This document shows positions 27,744 through 38,459 of a DNA stretch of 64,000 nucleotides, in pieces. The position numbers and the translations under genes were made by a program. Location: positions 124,001 to 188,000 of the forward strand of contig NZ_FYDO01000005.1 of the NCBI RefSeq assembly GCF_900187615.1. The letters run 5' to 3'. The first letter of the stretch is position 1. Every line of letters begins with the position of its first letter. Origin of the DNA: Pseudomonas sp. Irchel s3f7. Its GTDB lineage: Bacteria > Pseudomonadota > Gammaproteobacteria > Pseudomonadales > Pseudomonadaceae. Below the pieces are notes generated by a model. It had not been told where the DNA came from. It was given only the letters and a program-made list of their open reading frames with translations, and did not search any database.

Positions 27744-28737
27744 AGGCGTCCACCTGGCGTTCGGCTTCGCTGACCGCGCGTAGAAGGGCATCGATCTGTT
27801 CGGCAGGCGCTTCGCTACCCTGAGCCTTCTTGAGTTCGGCGCGGCGCATGGCCAGCTGAATTTTTGCCCGTTTCAGTTCGGCATCCTTCGCTGGGGGCGG
27901 GGCGGGTGTCGGCGCCGCAGGTGCGGTGCTTTCCAACTGCGCCAAACCTCGCTCGGCGGCCTCGTGCTGCTGTTGCAGGATGATCAGTTGCGATTGCTGC
28001 TCGAAGGTCGGTGGATGCCCGAAAGCTTTCAGCGATTTGTGCAGTTGTGCGCGGCTCATCGCCACATCGATCTTGGCTTTTTTCAGCGCCGCATCGGCAT
28101 TCGCGGCTTTCTGGGCGCGGACGCGTTCGAGGGCCGCCTGCACCGGATCGAGCGTCGCCTCCACGGGTTGGGTAGTACGCTGACGGGCTTGTCGTTCGGC
28201 GATTTTCTGTTGCTCTTCCCGCATCAGGCGCGCATTGCGTTGCTCAAAGCGGCGCCGGGCGTGATTGCGTTTGGCGGTGCGCGCCTGTTGTTCTTCAAGC
28301 GTGAATGCCAGGCCACCGACAACCGGTACCACCGCGGCGGGCGACAGCGGACGCATCTCGATGCAATCCACCGGGCACGGCGCCACGCAGAGATCGCAAC
28401 CGGTGCACTCGTCGATGATGATGGTGTGCATCAGTTTGGCCGCGCCGACGATGGCATCGACCGGGCACGCCTGAATGCACTTGGTGCAACCGATGCATTC
28501 GGCTTCGCGAATGTAGGCGATTTGCGCAGGTGCCGAGCCGCGGCTGACATCCAGTTCCAGCACCGGCACTTTCAACAGATCGGCCATAGCCGCAATGGTT
28601 TCGCTACCGCCGGGTGGGCACTTGTTGATCGGCTCACCGGCGGCGATGCCTTCGGCGTAGGGCTTGCATCCGGGATGGCCGCACTTGCCGCACTGGGTCT
28701 GCGGCAGGAGGGCGTCGATGCGTTGAATCAGACTCAT
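27730..28737 (-). CDS. rnfB: RnfB-like iron-sulfur protein without membrane anchor, long C-terminal tail
   Basis: The 335-residue product starts directly with the RnfB cysteine motif (C16, C19, C24, C40), followed by two ferredoxin-type [4Fe-4S] motifs (C81-C91 and C111-C121). Canonical RnfB has an N-terminal TM helix of about 25 residues before this; here it is absent, and no in-frame upstream start would restore it because rnfA overlaps. After residue 145 comes a long charged helical tail, rich in Ala, Lys, Arg and Gln, with two related segments ([16 protein letters not shown] and [16 protein letters not shown]). The [15 protein letters not shown] part recalls the C-terminal repeats of RnfC. 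Start and rnfA stop overlap by 4 bases. Confidence 0.85.
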   Translation of the reverse strand: MSLIQRIDALLPQTQCGKCGHPGCKPYAEGIAAGEPINKCPPGGSETIAAMADLLKVPVLELDVSRGSAPAQIAYIREAECIGCTKCIQACPVDAIVGAAKLMHTIIIDECTGCDLCVAPCPVDCIEMRPLSPAAVVPVVGGLAFTLEEQQARTAKRNHARRRFEQRNARLMREEQQKIAERQARQRTTQPVEATLDPVQAALERVRAQKAANADAALKKAKIDVAMSRAQLHKSLKAFGHPPTFEQQSQLIILQQQHEAAERGLAQLESTAPAAPTPAPPPAKDAELKRAKIQLAMRRAELKKAQGSEAPAEQIDALLRAVSEAERQVDAYAAP

Positions 28738-29303
28738 GTTTTGATCAGTCCGCTGAATCCTAGAAAGGCCACGGCCATCAATCCGGCGCCGATCAGATCG
28801 ATCGGCAAGCCGCGAAAGGGCCGGGGAACATCGTTTTCGAGTGTACGTTCGCGCAAATCGCTGAACAGGCTCAGCACCAGCCAGAAACCCAGCCCGGCAC
28901 CAAGGCTCAGGGCCGTGGCATGAAAGAAACCTTTGTCCGCCTGGGCGTTGAGCTGCGTTACCCCAAGCACACCCGCGTTCCCTAGCAGCAACGGCCAGAG
29001 GCCTTCAAATGACCACTTTGGAAGCGCAGTAGAAAGAACCTTCAGCAGTGGGCTGATCAGCAAAACGCTCAGCGGCAGAAACACGAACAGCCGCAGGGCC
29101 GTCAGTTCCAGCGGCACCAGCAGCCAGTGGTAGAGCACATAACCGAGCATGCCAACGATCAGCGTCAGGCACGTCGTCGCAATTCCCAGCGCGTGAACCT
29201 GGCGCCGTTCGCTGGCCAGCAGCGGATCGACGCCCAGCGGCCAGTGCAACACGAGGTTGTTGATCAGGGCGGTGCTGATAAGCGTTAGCAGGGTTTCGGT
29301 CAT
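28734..29303 (-). CDS. rnfA: RnfA-like membrane subunit lacking cluster cysteines
   Basis: The 189-residue product has six TM segments and RnfA-like ends ([32 protein letters not shown] with [14 protein letters not shown]). In canonical RnfA one Cys sits in FLGLCPF and another in TTNCAVLG, and both bind the intramembrane [2Fe-2S] centre. Here these positions are LGVDPL (Asp26) and LGNAGVLG (Ala110), so both ligands are gone. It is the first gene of the rnfA-B-D-G-E-nth cluster on the minus strand. Topology is preserved, but cluster binding is not expected. Confidence 0.8.
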   Translation of the reverse strand: MTETLLTLISTALINNLVLHWPLGVDPLLASERRQVHALGIATTCLTLIVGMLGYVLYHWLLVPLELTALRLFVFLPLSVLLISPLLKVLSTALPKWSFEGLWPLLLGNAGVLGVTQLNAQADKGFFHATALSLGAGLGFWLVLSLFSDLRERTLENDVPRPFRGLPIDLIGAGLMAVAFLGFSGLIKT

Positions 29304-29332
29304 GATCGTCCGTATCCGCTACTGGATCACTG

Positions 29333-29411
29333 CGTAGGAGCTGCCGCAGGCTGCGATCTTTTGATCTTTAAAAGCAAAGTCAAAAGATCGCAGCCTGCGG
29401 CAGCTCCTACG
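29333..29411. repeat. REPIN-type inverted pair (GTAGGAGCTGCCGCAGGCTGCGATC family)
   Basis: A perfect 32-bp inverted repeat (29333-29364 and 29380-29411) with a 15-base AT-rich spacer lies between metG and rnfA. A related family with a different inner sequence occurs at 32.9 and 50.5 kb. Confidence 0.8.
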
Positions 29412-29431
29412 GACATTATGGGCCAGACATG

Positions 29432-29467
29432 AAAATCCCACAGTCGCGCCAGGCACGGCTGTGGGAT
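29432..29467 (-). terminator. Rho-independent terminator of metG
   Basis: On the minus strand the stem ATCCCACAG / CTGTGGGAT with a 15-base loop is followed by TTTT. It lies 18 bases past the metG stop. Confidence 0.65.
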
Positions 29468-29484
29468 CGGATTGCCGCACAAAT

Positions 29485-31536
29485 TTACTTGATGCGCTGA
29501 CCCGGCTTGGCGCCGCTGTCAGGGCTGAGCAGGTAGATTTCTTCACCGCCAGGGCCGGCGGCCATCACCATGCCTTCGGAGATGCCGAACTTCATTTTCC
29601 GTGGCTTGAGGTTGGCGATCATCATGGTCAGGCGACCATCGAGCTTCGACGGGTCCGGATAAGCACTTTTGATCCCGGAGAATACGTTGCGCGTCTCGTC
29701 ACCGATGTCCAGGGTCAGGCGCAATAGCTTGTCGGCGCCTTCCACGTGCTCAGCCTTGACGATCAGCGCAACACGCAGGTCGACGGCGGCAAAGGTGTCG
29801 AACTCGATTTCCGGCGACAGCGGATCTTTGGCCAGTTCGCCATTGCCCGCTGGTGCCGCTTCGCCGGTGTCGGTCTGGCTGGCGGTCAGGTCTTCTTTCG
29901 AAGCGTCGGTCATGGCTTGCACCTTGACCGGGTCGATGCGGGTCATCAACGGCTTGAACTCGTTCAACTGATGGTTGCTGAGCAAGGTCGCGTGGTCGTT
30001 CCAGGTCAGCGGCGCGACGTTCAGGAACGCCTCGGCGTCGGCGGCCAGCAGCGGCAGCACAGGCTTGAGGAAGATCACCAGTTGGCGGAACAGATTGACG
30101 CCCGTGGCGCAGATGGCCTGGACTTCATCCTGCTTGCCTTCCTGTTTGTTCAGCGACCATGGTGCCTTGTCGGCGATCCAGGCGTTGGCGCGGTCGGCCA
30201 GGCCCATGATCTCGCGCATGGCGCGGGCGAAGTCACGGGCTTCATAGGCGTCGGCGATGCTTGGCGCGGCGGCCAGGAAGGCATCAGTCAGTTCAGGCGC
30301 GGCGTTGGTGTCGACCATGACGCCGGCATTGCCCTTGTTGATGAAACCGGCACAGCGGCTGGCGATGTTGACGACTTTGCCCACCAGGTCGGAGTTGACC
30401 TTCTGCACGAAGTCTTCGAGGTTCAGGTCCAGATCGTCGACGCCACGGCCGAGCTTGGCCGCGTAGTAGTAACGCAGGTATTCCGGCGACAGGTGATCCA
30501 GGTAGGTCCGGGCCTTGATGAAGGTGCCGCGGGACTTGGACATTTTCTGACCGTTGACGGTCAGGTAGCCGTGGACGTTGATGCCGGTCGGCTTGCGGTA
30601 GCCCGCGCCTTCCAGCATGGCTGGCCAGAACAGGGCGTGGAAGTTGACGATGTCCTTGCCGATGAAGTGGTACAGCTCGGCGGTGGAGTCCTTGCCCCAG
30701 AACGCGTCGAAGTCCAGCTCCGGCGTGCGGTCGCACAGGTTCTTGAAGCTCGCCATGTAGCCGATCGGTGCATCCAGCCACACGTAGAAATACTTGCCCG
30801 GCTCGTCAGGGATTTCAAAGCCGAAGTACGGCGCATCGCGGGAGATGTCCCACTGTTGCAGGCCAGCATCCAGCCATTCGGCGATCTTGTTGGCGACGGC
30901 GTCTTGCAGGGTGCCGCTGCGGGTCCAGGTTTGCAGCATTTGCTGGAAGTCTGGCAGCTTGAAGAAGAAGTGCTGGGAATCCTTGAGCACCGGGGTGGCG
31001 CCGGAGATTGCCGATTTCGGATCCTTCAGGTCGGTCGGTGCGTAAGTCGCGCCGCATTTTTCGCAGTTGTCGCCGTACTGGTCTTCGGTGCCGCATTTCG
31101 GGCAGGTGCCCTTGATGAAGCGGTCGGCCAGGAACATTTTCTTTTCCGGGTCGAAATACTGCGTGATCGAGCGCGTGGCGATGTGCCCGGCGTCGCGCAG
31201 CTTCAGGTAGATCTGGCTCGACAGCTCACGGTTTTCTTCGGCGTGAGTGGAGTGGAAGTTGTCGAAGTCCACCAGGAACTCGGCAAAGTCGGCGCTGTGT
31301 TCAGCCTGGACGTTGGCGATCAGTTGTTCCGGGGTGATGCCTTCCTTTTCCGCACGCAGCATGATGGCCGAACCGTGGGCGTCGTCGGCGCAGACGTAGA
31401 TGCATTGGTTGCCGCGGTGCTTCTGGAAGCGCACCCACATATCGGTCTGGATGTATTCCAGCATATGGCCAAGGTGAATCGAACCATTGGCATAGGGCAG
31501 GGCGCTGGTGACGAGGATCTTGCGTGGCTCGGACAT
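29485..31536 (-). CDS. metG: Methionyl-tRNA synthetase
   Basis: The 683-residue class I synthetase has the HIGH-type motif HLGH at residues 21-24, a zinc-knuckle insert with paired CxxC motifs (CPKCG and CEKCG, about 140-162), and the KMSKS loop at about 331-335. The C-terminal part (about 585-683; [21 protein letters not shown]) is the EMAP/tRBD OB-fold used for dimerisation and tRNA binding. Start ATG 31536 ([18 protein letters not shown]) is as in the family. It is divergent from apbC, an arrangement shared with many gamma-proteobacteria. Confidence 0.98.
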   Translation of the reverse strand: MSEPRKILVTSALPYANGSIHLGHMLEYIQTDMWVRFQKHRGNQCIYVCADDAHGSAIMLRAEKEGITPEQLIANVQAEHSADFAEFLVDFDNFHSTHAEENRELSSQIYLKLRDAGHIATRSITQYFDPEKKMFLADRFIKGTCPKCGTEDQYGDNCEKCGATYAPTDLKDPKSAISGATPVLKDSQHFFFKLPDFQQMLQTWTRSGTLQDAVANKIAEWLDAGLQQWDISRDAPYFGFEIPDEPGKYFYVWLDAPIGYMASFKNLCDRTPELDFDAFWGKDSTAELYHFIGKDIVNFHALFWPAMLEGAGYRKPTGINVHGYLTVNGQKMSKSRGTFIKARTYLDHLSPEYLRYYYAAKLGRGVDDLDLNLEDFVQKVNSDLVGKVVNIASRCAGFINKGNAGVMVDTNAAPELTDAFLAAAPSIADAYEARDFARAMREIMGLADRANAWIADKAPWSLNKQEGKQDEVQAICATGVNLFRQLVIFLKPVLPLLAADAEAFLNVAPLTWNDHATLLSNHQLNEFKPLMTRIDPVKVQAMTDASKEDLTASQTDTGEAAPAGNGELAKDPLSPEIEFDTFAAVDLRVALIVKAEHVEGADKLLRLTLDIGDETRNVFSGIKSAYPDPSKLDGRLTMMIANLKPRKMKFGISEGMVMAAGPGGEEIYLLSPDSGAKPGQRIK

Positions 31537-31630
31537 GGGGCTCGGCTACTTGATGAAACGGAGGTCGGCCACTATAAAGCGCCGGCGCATATTTTTCACC
31601 CTGTGAGCCTGTTTCATTGGATGATCGACC

Positions 31631-31698
31631 TGTAGGAGCCCGGCTTGCCGGCGATAGCGGTCTTGGGTGTGCCATCGCCGGCAAGCCAGGCTCCTACA
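31631..31698. repeat. REPIN-type inverted pair (TGTAGGAGCC-GGCTTGCCGGCGA family)
   Basis: Inverted arms with one mismatch (31631 onward and to 31698) lie in the divergent metG-apbC spacer, 95-160 bases from the metG start. This is unusual, because most REP copies here follow gene ends. Confidence 0.75.
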
Positions 31699-31785
31699 AA
31701 AGCGCGATCTTTTGAGCATCCCGTCGAACGCCTAGAACAGGTACGATACCCGTCATCTTTTCCAGTCCTGTTTTCGGAGTTGCCC

Positions 31786-32880
31786 ATGAGCGCCGTCAAT
31801 CGCGCAGCGGTGGAAGCCGTCCTTCGCCAATACACCGACCCTTACCTGAACCAGGACCCTGTCAGCGCCGGGTGCGTGCGCAACATCGATATCCAGGGCG
31901 ACCGCGTCAGCGTTCAGCTCGAATTGGGTTATGCCGCCGGTCTGTTCAAGAGTGGCTGGGCGCAGATGCTGCAAATGGCCATCGAGGGGCTCGACGGCGT
32001 AACGACCGCTCGCGTGGACATCACCAGCGTGATCGCCGCACACAAGGCTCAGGCGCAGATTCCGGGCCTGGCGAACGTTAAAAACGTGGTGGCCGTCGCC
32101 TCCGGCAAGGGCGGCGTGGGGAAATCCACCACCGCCGCCAACCTGGCATTGGCCTTGGCCCGTGAAGGCGCCAAGGTCGGCATTCTCGACGCAGATATCT
32201 ACGGTCCGAGCCAGGGCATCATGTTTGGTATCCCTGAGCGCACACGACCTGAAGTCAAGGATCAGAAGTGGTTCGTACCGCTCAAGGCCCACGGCGTCGA
32301 GGTGATGTCCATGGCGTTCCTGACCGACGACAACACGCCGATGGTCTGGCGCGGGCCGATGGTTTCCGGCGCCCTGTTGCAACTGGTCACGCAAACTGCC
32401 TGGGGCGACCTCGATTACCTGGTCATCGACATGCCGCCTGGCACAGGTGATATCCAGCTGACCCTGGCACAGAAAGTCCCGGTGGCTGGTGCCGTCATTG
32501 TCACCACGCCACAGGACCTGGCGCTGCTGGACGCGCGCAAGGGTGTGGAAATGTTCCGCAAGGTCAACATTCCGGTGCTGGGCGTGGTGGAAAACATGGC
32601 CGTGCACATCTGCTCGAATTGTGGACATGCCGAGCATCTGTTCGGTGAGGGTGGTGGTGAGAAGCTGGCGACCCAGTATGGTGTCGAACTGCTTGCTTCG
32701 TTGCCGTTGGCGATGGAAATCCGCGAGCAGGCCGATGGTGGCAAGCCAACTGTGATCGCCGAGCCAGATTGCCCGATCGCCATGGTTTACCAGGAACTGG
32801 CCCGCCATGTCGGTGCGCGGATCGTGTTGCAGGAAGCGTTGACGCCGGCGATGCCGAATATCAGCATCAGCGACGATTGA
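31786..32880 (+). CDS. apbC: Iron-sulfur cluster carrier protein ApbC (Mrp/NBP35 family)
   Basis: The 364-residue P-loop ATPase has an N-terminal MIP18/DUF59-like domain (about residues 1-85), the deviant Walker A SGKGGVGKST at 106-115, DIYGPSQG for switch I and VIDMPPGTGD for Walker B. A CxxC pair in HICSNCGH (about 276 and 279) holds the transferable [4Fe-4S] cluster at the dimer interface. It delivers clusters to apo-proteins in the cytoplasm. ATG 31786 follows a CGGAG ribosome site; the upstream in-frame extension passes through the REP element and is not credible. Confidence 0.95.
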   Translation: MSAVNRAAVEAVLRQYTDPYLNQDPVSAGCVRNIDIQGDRVSVQLELGYAAGLFKSGWAQMLQMAIEGLDGVTTARVDITSVIAAHKAQAQIPGLANVKNVVAVASGKGGVGKSTTAANLALALAREGAKVGILDADIYGPSQGIMFGIPERTRPEVKDQKWFVPLKAHGVEVMSMAFLTDDNTPMVWRGPMVSGALLQLVTQTAWGDLDYLVIDMPPGTGDIQLTLAQKVPVAGAVIVTTPQDLALLDARKGVEMFRKVNIPVLGVVENMAVHICSNCGHAEHLFGEGGGEKLATQYGVELLASLPLAMEIREQADGGKPTVIAEPDCPIAMVYQELARHVGARIVLQEALTPAMPNISISDD

Positions 32881-32898
32881 TTTGCGGCGCCTATAAAC

Positions 32899-32985
32899 AG
32901 ATCGCAGCCTCGCTTCGCTCGACAGCTCCTACATTGGATTGGCTTACACCTGTAGGAGCTGTCGAGCGAAGCGAGGCTGCGATCT
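32899..32985. repeat. REPIN-type inverted pair (AGATCGCAGCCTCGCTTCGC family)
   Basis: A perfect 35-bp inverted repeat (32899-32933 and 32951-32985) with a 17-base spacer lies between the convergent apbC and SDR genes. It is the longest perfect palindrome noticed in the window. Confidence 0.8.
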
Positions 32986-32997
32986 TTTGATCTCGCT

Positions 32998-33756
32998 TTA
33001 GATCCGCAAACCGCCATCCATCTCCAGAATCCGACCGGTGTAGTAGTCGTTCTCGAAGATGTACGCCGCCGAATGGGCGATTTCTTCAGGCTTGCCCATG
33101 CGCTTGAGCGGTATCCCGGCAGTCATCTTGTCGAGCGCTTCAGGCTTCATGCCCAAGGTCATTTCGGTTTCGATGAAGCCCGGTGCAATGCCGGCTACAC
33201 GGATGCCGTAGCGCGCCAGTTCCTTGGCCCAGGTCACGGTCGCGGCAGCGACACCGGCCTTGGCGGCGGAGTAGTTGGTCTGGCCCACATTGCCTGCGCG
33301 GGAAATCGACGAGATATTAATGATCGCGCCGCTGTTATCCAGCTCGATCATTTTTGCCGCGACTTCACGGGTGCACAGGAACACGCCGGTCAGGTTGACA
33401 TCGATCACCGCCTGCCACTGGGCCAGGGTCATCTTGGTCATTTCGCCGTCCTTGACCTTGAGCAGCAGGCCGTCGCGCAGGATCCCGGCGTTGTTGATCA
33501 GGCCATGGATCGCGCCAAAGTCTTCGGCGACCTGGGCGACCATGTGGGTCACTTGCTCTTCATTGGCAACGTTGCACAGATAAGCGCGGGCTTCGGCACC
33601 CTTGGCCTTGCAGGCCGCGACGGCGTCGTCGAGTTTTTCCTGGTTCAAGTCCACCAGCGCCAGTTTCGCGCCTTTACTTGCGAAATACTCGGCCATGGAA
33701 CGGCCTAAACCCTGGCAACCGCCAGTGATAATGATTACTTTGTCAGTGAGTTGCAT
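32998..33756 (-). CDS. Short-chain dehydrogenase/reductase, FabG-like
   Basis: The 252-residue classical SDR has the cofactor loop [10 protein letters not shown] at residues 11-20, the NNAG motif in LINNAGI, the catalytic Ser in NISSISR and the Tyr-Lys pair in NYSAAK. The C-terminal [12 protein letters not shown] is FabG-like. It is probably NADP-linked 3-ketoacyl or related reductase activity; the substrate is unknown. ATG 33756 has a GGGG ribosome element 8 bases upstream; ATG 33762 is too close to it. It is divergent from the HugZ-like gene, a pairing also remembered in P. aeruginosa just upstream of fxsA-groESL. Confidence 0.9.
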   Translation of the reverse strand: MQLTDKVIIITGGCQGLGRSMAEYFASKGAKLALVDLNQEKLDDAVAACKAKGAEARAYLCNVANEEQVTHMVAQVAEDFGAIHGLINNAGILRDGLLLKVKDGEMTKMTLAQWQAVIDVNLTGVFLCTREVAAKMIELDNSGAIINISSISRAGNVGQTNYSAAKAGVAAATVTWAKELARYGIRVAGIAPGFIETEMTLGMKPEALDKMTAGIPLKRMGKPEEIAHSAAYIFENDYYTGRILEMDGGLRI

Positions 33757-33908
33757 TCGCATGCCCCGGTAAATGGTCTGGGTGTTTTCATAGGCATCTT
33801 CTCCATCACGCCTACCTTGGCACATGAGAACTGCCCCTATTGGCGGGCTGGAACTTTCACCAGTCGCCGTCCGTTTTTTTTGACGGATTCTAATTAAGGA
33901 GTCATAAA

Positions 33909-34640
33909 TTGAGCGTAGAAGCGGCTAAGCATGCACGAGAATTGCTTCTCAAGGAATACCGTGGAGTGCTCTCCACGCACTCCAAATCAATGCCCGGCTT
34001 TCCGTTCGGCTCCGTCGTTCCATACTGCCTGGACGAGCAGGGTCGGCCCCTGATCCTTATCAGCCGCATCGCTCAGCACACTCATAACCTGCAAAAAGAT
34101 CCCAAATGTTCGCTGTTTGTCGGCGAGCGCGGCGCTGAAGATGTACAAGCCGTTGGTCGCCTGACTTACCTCGCCGAGGCGCAGCAGCTGGAAGGCGAGG
34201 ACGCTATCGCCGCGGCGGCCGAACGTTACTACCGCTACTTCCCGGAATCCCAGAGCTACCACACGGCACATGATTTTGATTTCTGGGTGCTCAAACCTGT
34301 ACGCCACCGCTACATCGGCGGTTTCGGCGCGATTCACTGGGTCAACGACCTGACCCTGGCCAACCCGTTCGCCGGCAAAGCCGAAGTGAGCATGGTCGAG
34401 CACATGAATGCCGATCACGCCAAGGCCATTGCCCATTACGTCGATCTGGCCGGTTTGCCGAAAACCGCTGCGGCGCAAATGGTCGGTATCGATACCGAAG
34501 GCATGCACCTGCGCATCGGTCAAAGCTTGTACTGGTTGCCGTTTCAAGCGCCTTGTAATACGCCGACACAAGTCCGGGAAGCCTTGGTTTCTCTGGCTCA
34601 TGCTGAACATTGGCCAAAAAATGAAGTGGCCGACGCTTGA
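33909..34640 (+). CDS. HugZ-family haem oxygenase-like / pyridoxamine-phosphate-oxidase-fold protein, TTG start
   Basis: The 243-residue product has an N-terminal split-barrel FMN/haem domain (about residues 5-150; [50 protein letters not shown]) and a C-terminal DUF2470 domain (about 160-240; [17 protein letters not shown]). Together these define HugZ-like proteins, some of which bind or degrade haem in iron acquisition. Whether this one cleaves haem is not shown. The start is TTG at 33909, preceded by an AAGGAG ribosome site 8 bases upstream; no ATG or GTG suits better. Confidence 0.85.
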   Translation: MSVEAAKHARELLLKEYRGVLSTHSKSMPGFPFGSVVPYCLDEQGRPLILISRIAQHTHNLQKDPKCSLFVGERGAEDVQAVGRLTYLAEAQQLEGEDAIAAAAERYYRYFPESQSYHTAHDFDFWVLKPVRHRYIGGFGAIHWVNDLTLANPFAGKAEVSMVEHMNADHAKAIAHYVDLAGLPKTAAAQMVGIDTEGMHLRIGQSLYWLPFQAPCNTPTQVREALVSLAHAEHWPKNEVADA

Positions 34641-34706
34641 ATTCACGAAACGGCGACGTCATCTAAGGTGAACTGGCAAGGCATTCTTGCGTTGAGGAAA
34701 CATTTG

Positions 34707-35183
34707 ATGCGCCCTTTTTTGTTGCTCTTTCTGCTGTTCCCGGTGTTGGAGCTGTTCGTATTCGTCAAAGTGGCAGGGTCTATCGGGTTTTTCCCGGCTC
34801 TGCTGCTGGTCATTCTCGGCTCGATGTTCGGTGTGTTCGTGCTGCGCATCGCGGGGCTGGCCACGGCACTGCGTGCCCGTGAAAGCCTGAGCCGCGGCGA
34901 ACTGCCAGCCCAGACCATGCTCGAAGGCCTGATGCTGGCGTTGGCCGGTGGCCTGTTGATCTTGCCGGGTTTCATCAGCGACGTGATCGGCTTGATCATG
35001 TTGCTGCCGGTCAGCCGTCGCCTGCTGGCCAACAAAATGCGCCAGCGTGCCGAGGAGCAGGCCATTCGCCAACGTGCGTTTGCCGATGACCTTCAAGCCC
35101 GGGGCGGACCTGCGCCGCGCGAGCCGCTGGGGCGTGAGCCCAACGTGATCGAAGGCGAGTTCGAACACCGCGACACCAAGTAA
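34707..35183 (+). CDS. fxsA: FxsA family cytoplasmic-membrane protein
   Basis: The 158-residue product has the FxsA N-terminus MRPFLLLFLLFPVLELFVFV and four hydrophobic segments in its first 110 residues (including LLLVILGSMFGVFVLR and GLMLALAGGLLILPGF), then a charged C-terminal tail. FxsA of E. coli is a membrane protein whose excess relieves phage T7 exclusion by the F plasmid; the normal role is unknown. ATG 34707 has a GAGGAAA ribosome site; a GTG 13 codons upstream is less likely. It precedes groESL and ends in its own terminator. Confidence 0.92.
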   Translation: MRPFLLLFLLFPVLELFVFVKVAGSIGFFPALLLVILGSMFGVFVLRIAGLATALRARESLSRGELPAQTMLEGLMLALAGGLLILPGFISDVIGLIMLLPVSRRLLANKMRQRAEEQAIRQRAFADDLQARGGPAPREPLGREPNVIEGEFEHRDTK

Positions 35184-35193
35184 CACATTCGAC

Positions 35194-35223
35194 ACACGGC
35201 ACCTTCGGGTGCCGTGTTCGTTT
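35194..35223 (+). terminator. Rho-independent terminator of fxsA
   Basis: The 10-bp stem ACACGGCACC / GGTGCCGTGT with a TTCG tetraloop is followed by TCGTTT. It separates fxsA from groESL. Confidence 0.8.
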
Positions 35224-35259
35224 GCGGGGCAACGAACAGAAAAATTTTCAATCCTCGCC

Positions 35260-35287
35260 CTTGTAATAAGCTTATGCGCCCTTATGT
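35260..35287 (+). promoter_or_regulatory. Predicted sigma32 heat-shock promoter of groESL
   Basis: CTTGTA (35260-35265) and CCCTTATG (35279-35286), separated by 13 bases, resemble the sigma32 pattern CTTGAA / CCCCAT. It lies about 145 bases upstream of groES, leaving a long leader. No CIRCE element is seen, as expected for Pseudomonas. Confidence 0.5.
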
Positions 35288-35430
35288 AACGGTCACCGCA
35301 AGGTTTCTGGCGAACACGCCAGACAGACTTCCGCGGTTCGCTTGACGAACCGCAACCGGCACCGCCGGACTTTGTTTAACCCGCCGGGACTACACCGGCC
35401 GATGAAAACCACAATTGGGAGAGATCGACA

Positions 35431-35724
35431 ATGAAGCTTCGTCCTCTGCATGACCGCGTCGTTATCCGTCGCAGCGAAGAAGAAAAGAAAACCGCTGGCG
35501 GTATCGTCCTGCCAGGTTCGGCTGCTGAAAAAGCCAACAGCGGCGAAATCCTCGCTGTAGGCCCAGGCAAAGCACTGGAAAGCGGTGAAGTGCGTGCACT
35601 GTCCGTGAAAGTGGGCGACAAGGTTGTGTTCGGTCCTTACTCCGGCAGCAACACTGTGAAAGTCGACGGCGAAGACCTGCTGGTAATGAGCGAGAACGAA
35701 ATTCTCGCTGTTATCGAAGGCTGA
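35431..35724 (+). CDS. groES: Co-chaperonin GroES
   Basis: The 97-residue product [14 protein letters not shown]... is a full-length GroES. It carries the mobile-loop region [20 protein letters not shown], which docks on GroEL, and the family end segment [15 protein letters not shown]. Seven copies cap the GroEL cage. ATG 35431 has a GGGAGAG ribosome site. It is 49 bases upstream of groEL in the same operon, and codon choice is of the highly expressed class. Confidence 0.99.
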   Translation: MKLRPLHDRVVIRRSEEEKKTAGGIVLPGSAAEKANSGEILAVGPGKALESGEVRALSVKVGDKVVFGPYSGSNTVKVDGEDLLVMSENEILAVIEG

Positions 35725-35761
35725 TTACCCGCTCATTTTCCCGCTACTACAAAGTATTTAA

Positions 35762-37420
<1,659 letters not shown>

Positions 37421-37441
37421 GCCAGCCTTACCCCTGTACTG

Positions 37442-37476
37442 AAAACCCCGCCTGCGAAAGCAGGCGGGGTTTTTTA
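37442..37476. terminator. Rho-independent terminator of groESL
   Basis: The 14-bp stem AAAACCCCGCCTGC / GCAGGCGGGGTTTT with a GAAA tetraloop is followed by further T residues. It can also serve the convergent PAP2 gene. Confidence 0.9.
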
Positions 37477-37506
37477 TTGCCCATCGCAAAGTCAAAAGAA
37501 CTTCTA

Positions 37507-38241
37507 TCAAGCGCTGACAGGTTCTGCGTGCACCAAACTGCTCGAAGGCCGGTACAGAATCCAGTAATACGATCCCAGACAAATCAGCCAGCAGAAAATC
37601 GCCGTCCAAACGTTGTGCGAGAAAAAGTGCGCCCCCTGCATCATCCGGCCGATGGAGAACACGCTGCCCAGGGCAAAGGCGAACACAAATGCTGAGCGAG
37701 CCAAACGTGGGCGGCGGTCACGCAAGACGAAAAACAGGGCAAACAATGTGAATCCGGTCGCCGCATGGCCGCCCGGCCAGCAGCGTCCGGGTTTTTCGGT
37801 AGCAGGGCGCGGGCTCAGCAGTTCGCTATAGGTCTCATGACCACCGAATTGTTCAAGGCTCCACGGACATTGCACCGCCGTCACCGCTTTTATCGGTGTG
37901 ACAAAAGAGGTCGCCAGCCCCAGAGACAGCACCAGACAACCCAATTCCCGTTTGAACGGCTTGAGCCTTGCGATGAAAAACGAGCCGATGAAACCGAGGA
38001 TGGCAAACACCGAGAAGGCGATGACCACTTGTTTAGCGCGGTCGTGCAGGATGTCTTCCAGGAAATAACTGTGGCGCCCGATGAATTGCCCGGCGACCGG
38101 GTCGTAGAACAGCTTGGCCAGGTCCATGTCCAGGTTGGTCAATTCAAGCAATACCAAAATGATCGCCGCAATGACGGGGACCCCAAGGCACACCCAGAAA
38201 TTGAGCGGGCGAGAGGCGGGGCGTGCAAGGGTCGAAACCAT
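37507..38241 (-). CDS. PAP2 superfamily membrane phosphatase
   Basis: The 244-residue product has five to six TM helices and the PAP2 acid-phosphatase motifs: a PGGHAATGF motif 2 (usually PSGH; here Gly replaces Ser) and GRMMQGAHFFSHN, which contains the motif 3 Arg and His. Such enzymes dephosphorylate lipid phosphates such as undecaprenyl pyrophosphate, phosphatidylglycerol phosphate or lipid A; the substrate here is unknown. ATG 38241 has an AAGGA ribosome site 6 bases upstream. It is divergent from colRS, and a near-consensus ColR box lies upstream, which suggests membership in the ColR membrane-stress regulon. Confidence 0.88.
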   Translation of the reverse strand: MVSTLARPASRPLNFWVCLGVPVIAAIILVLLELTNLDMDLAKLFYDPVAGQFIGRHSYFLEDILHDRAKQVVIAFSVFAILGFIGSFFIARLKPFKRELGCLVLSLGLATSFVTPIKAVTAVQCPWSLEQFGGHETYSELLSPRPATEKPGRCWPGGHAATGFTLFALFFVLRDRRPRLARSAFVFAFALGSVFSIGRMMQGAHFFSHNVWTAIFCWLICLGSYYWILYRPSSSLVHAEPVSA

Positions 38242-38327
38242 GCGAGTTCCTTGGTCAGTGAAATGTTCTGAAATGCGCAACCGCGCGGAGTTTGTGCCCG
38301 ATTCTGTCGCCAGCGTGTGAATCGACA

Positions 38328-38343
38328 GTGAAAAACTTGTTAA
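38328..38343 (-). promoter_or_regulatory. Candidate ColR box upstream of the PAP2 gene
   Basis: On the minus strand TTAACAAGTTTTTCAC fits the remembered ColR consensus YYNASNNYTTTTTCAC with one mismatch (G for Y at position 8). It lies 87 bases upstream of the PAP2 start codon, in the spacer shared with colR. Confidence 0.5.
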
Positions 38344-38459
38344 GGCCGTAGCCGGTCAGTTTCCACATTTTTGAGCTTCACTCAGTCCTAGCCGTGAGCC
38401 GAACTTGGCCTTAAGCTGCGCGGGCCAAGACGGCCGTTACTGTGTACGGAGAGATGCCC

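Noticed and set aside
34668..34706. GTG start for fxsA, 13 codons upstream
   Set aside because: The ATG at 34707 has a clear GAGGAAA ribosome site and the family N-terminus MRPFLLL.
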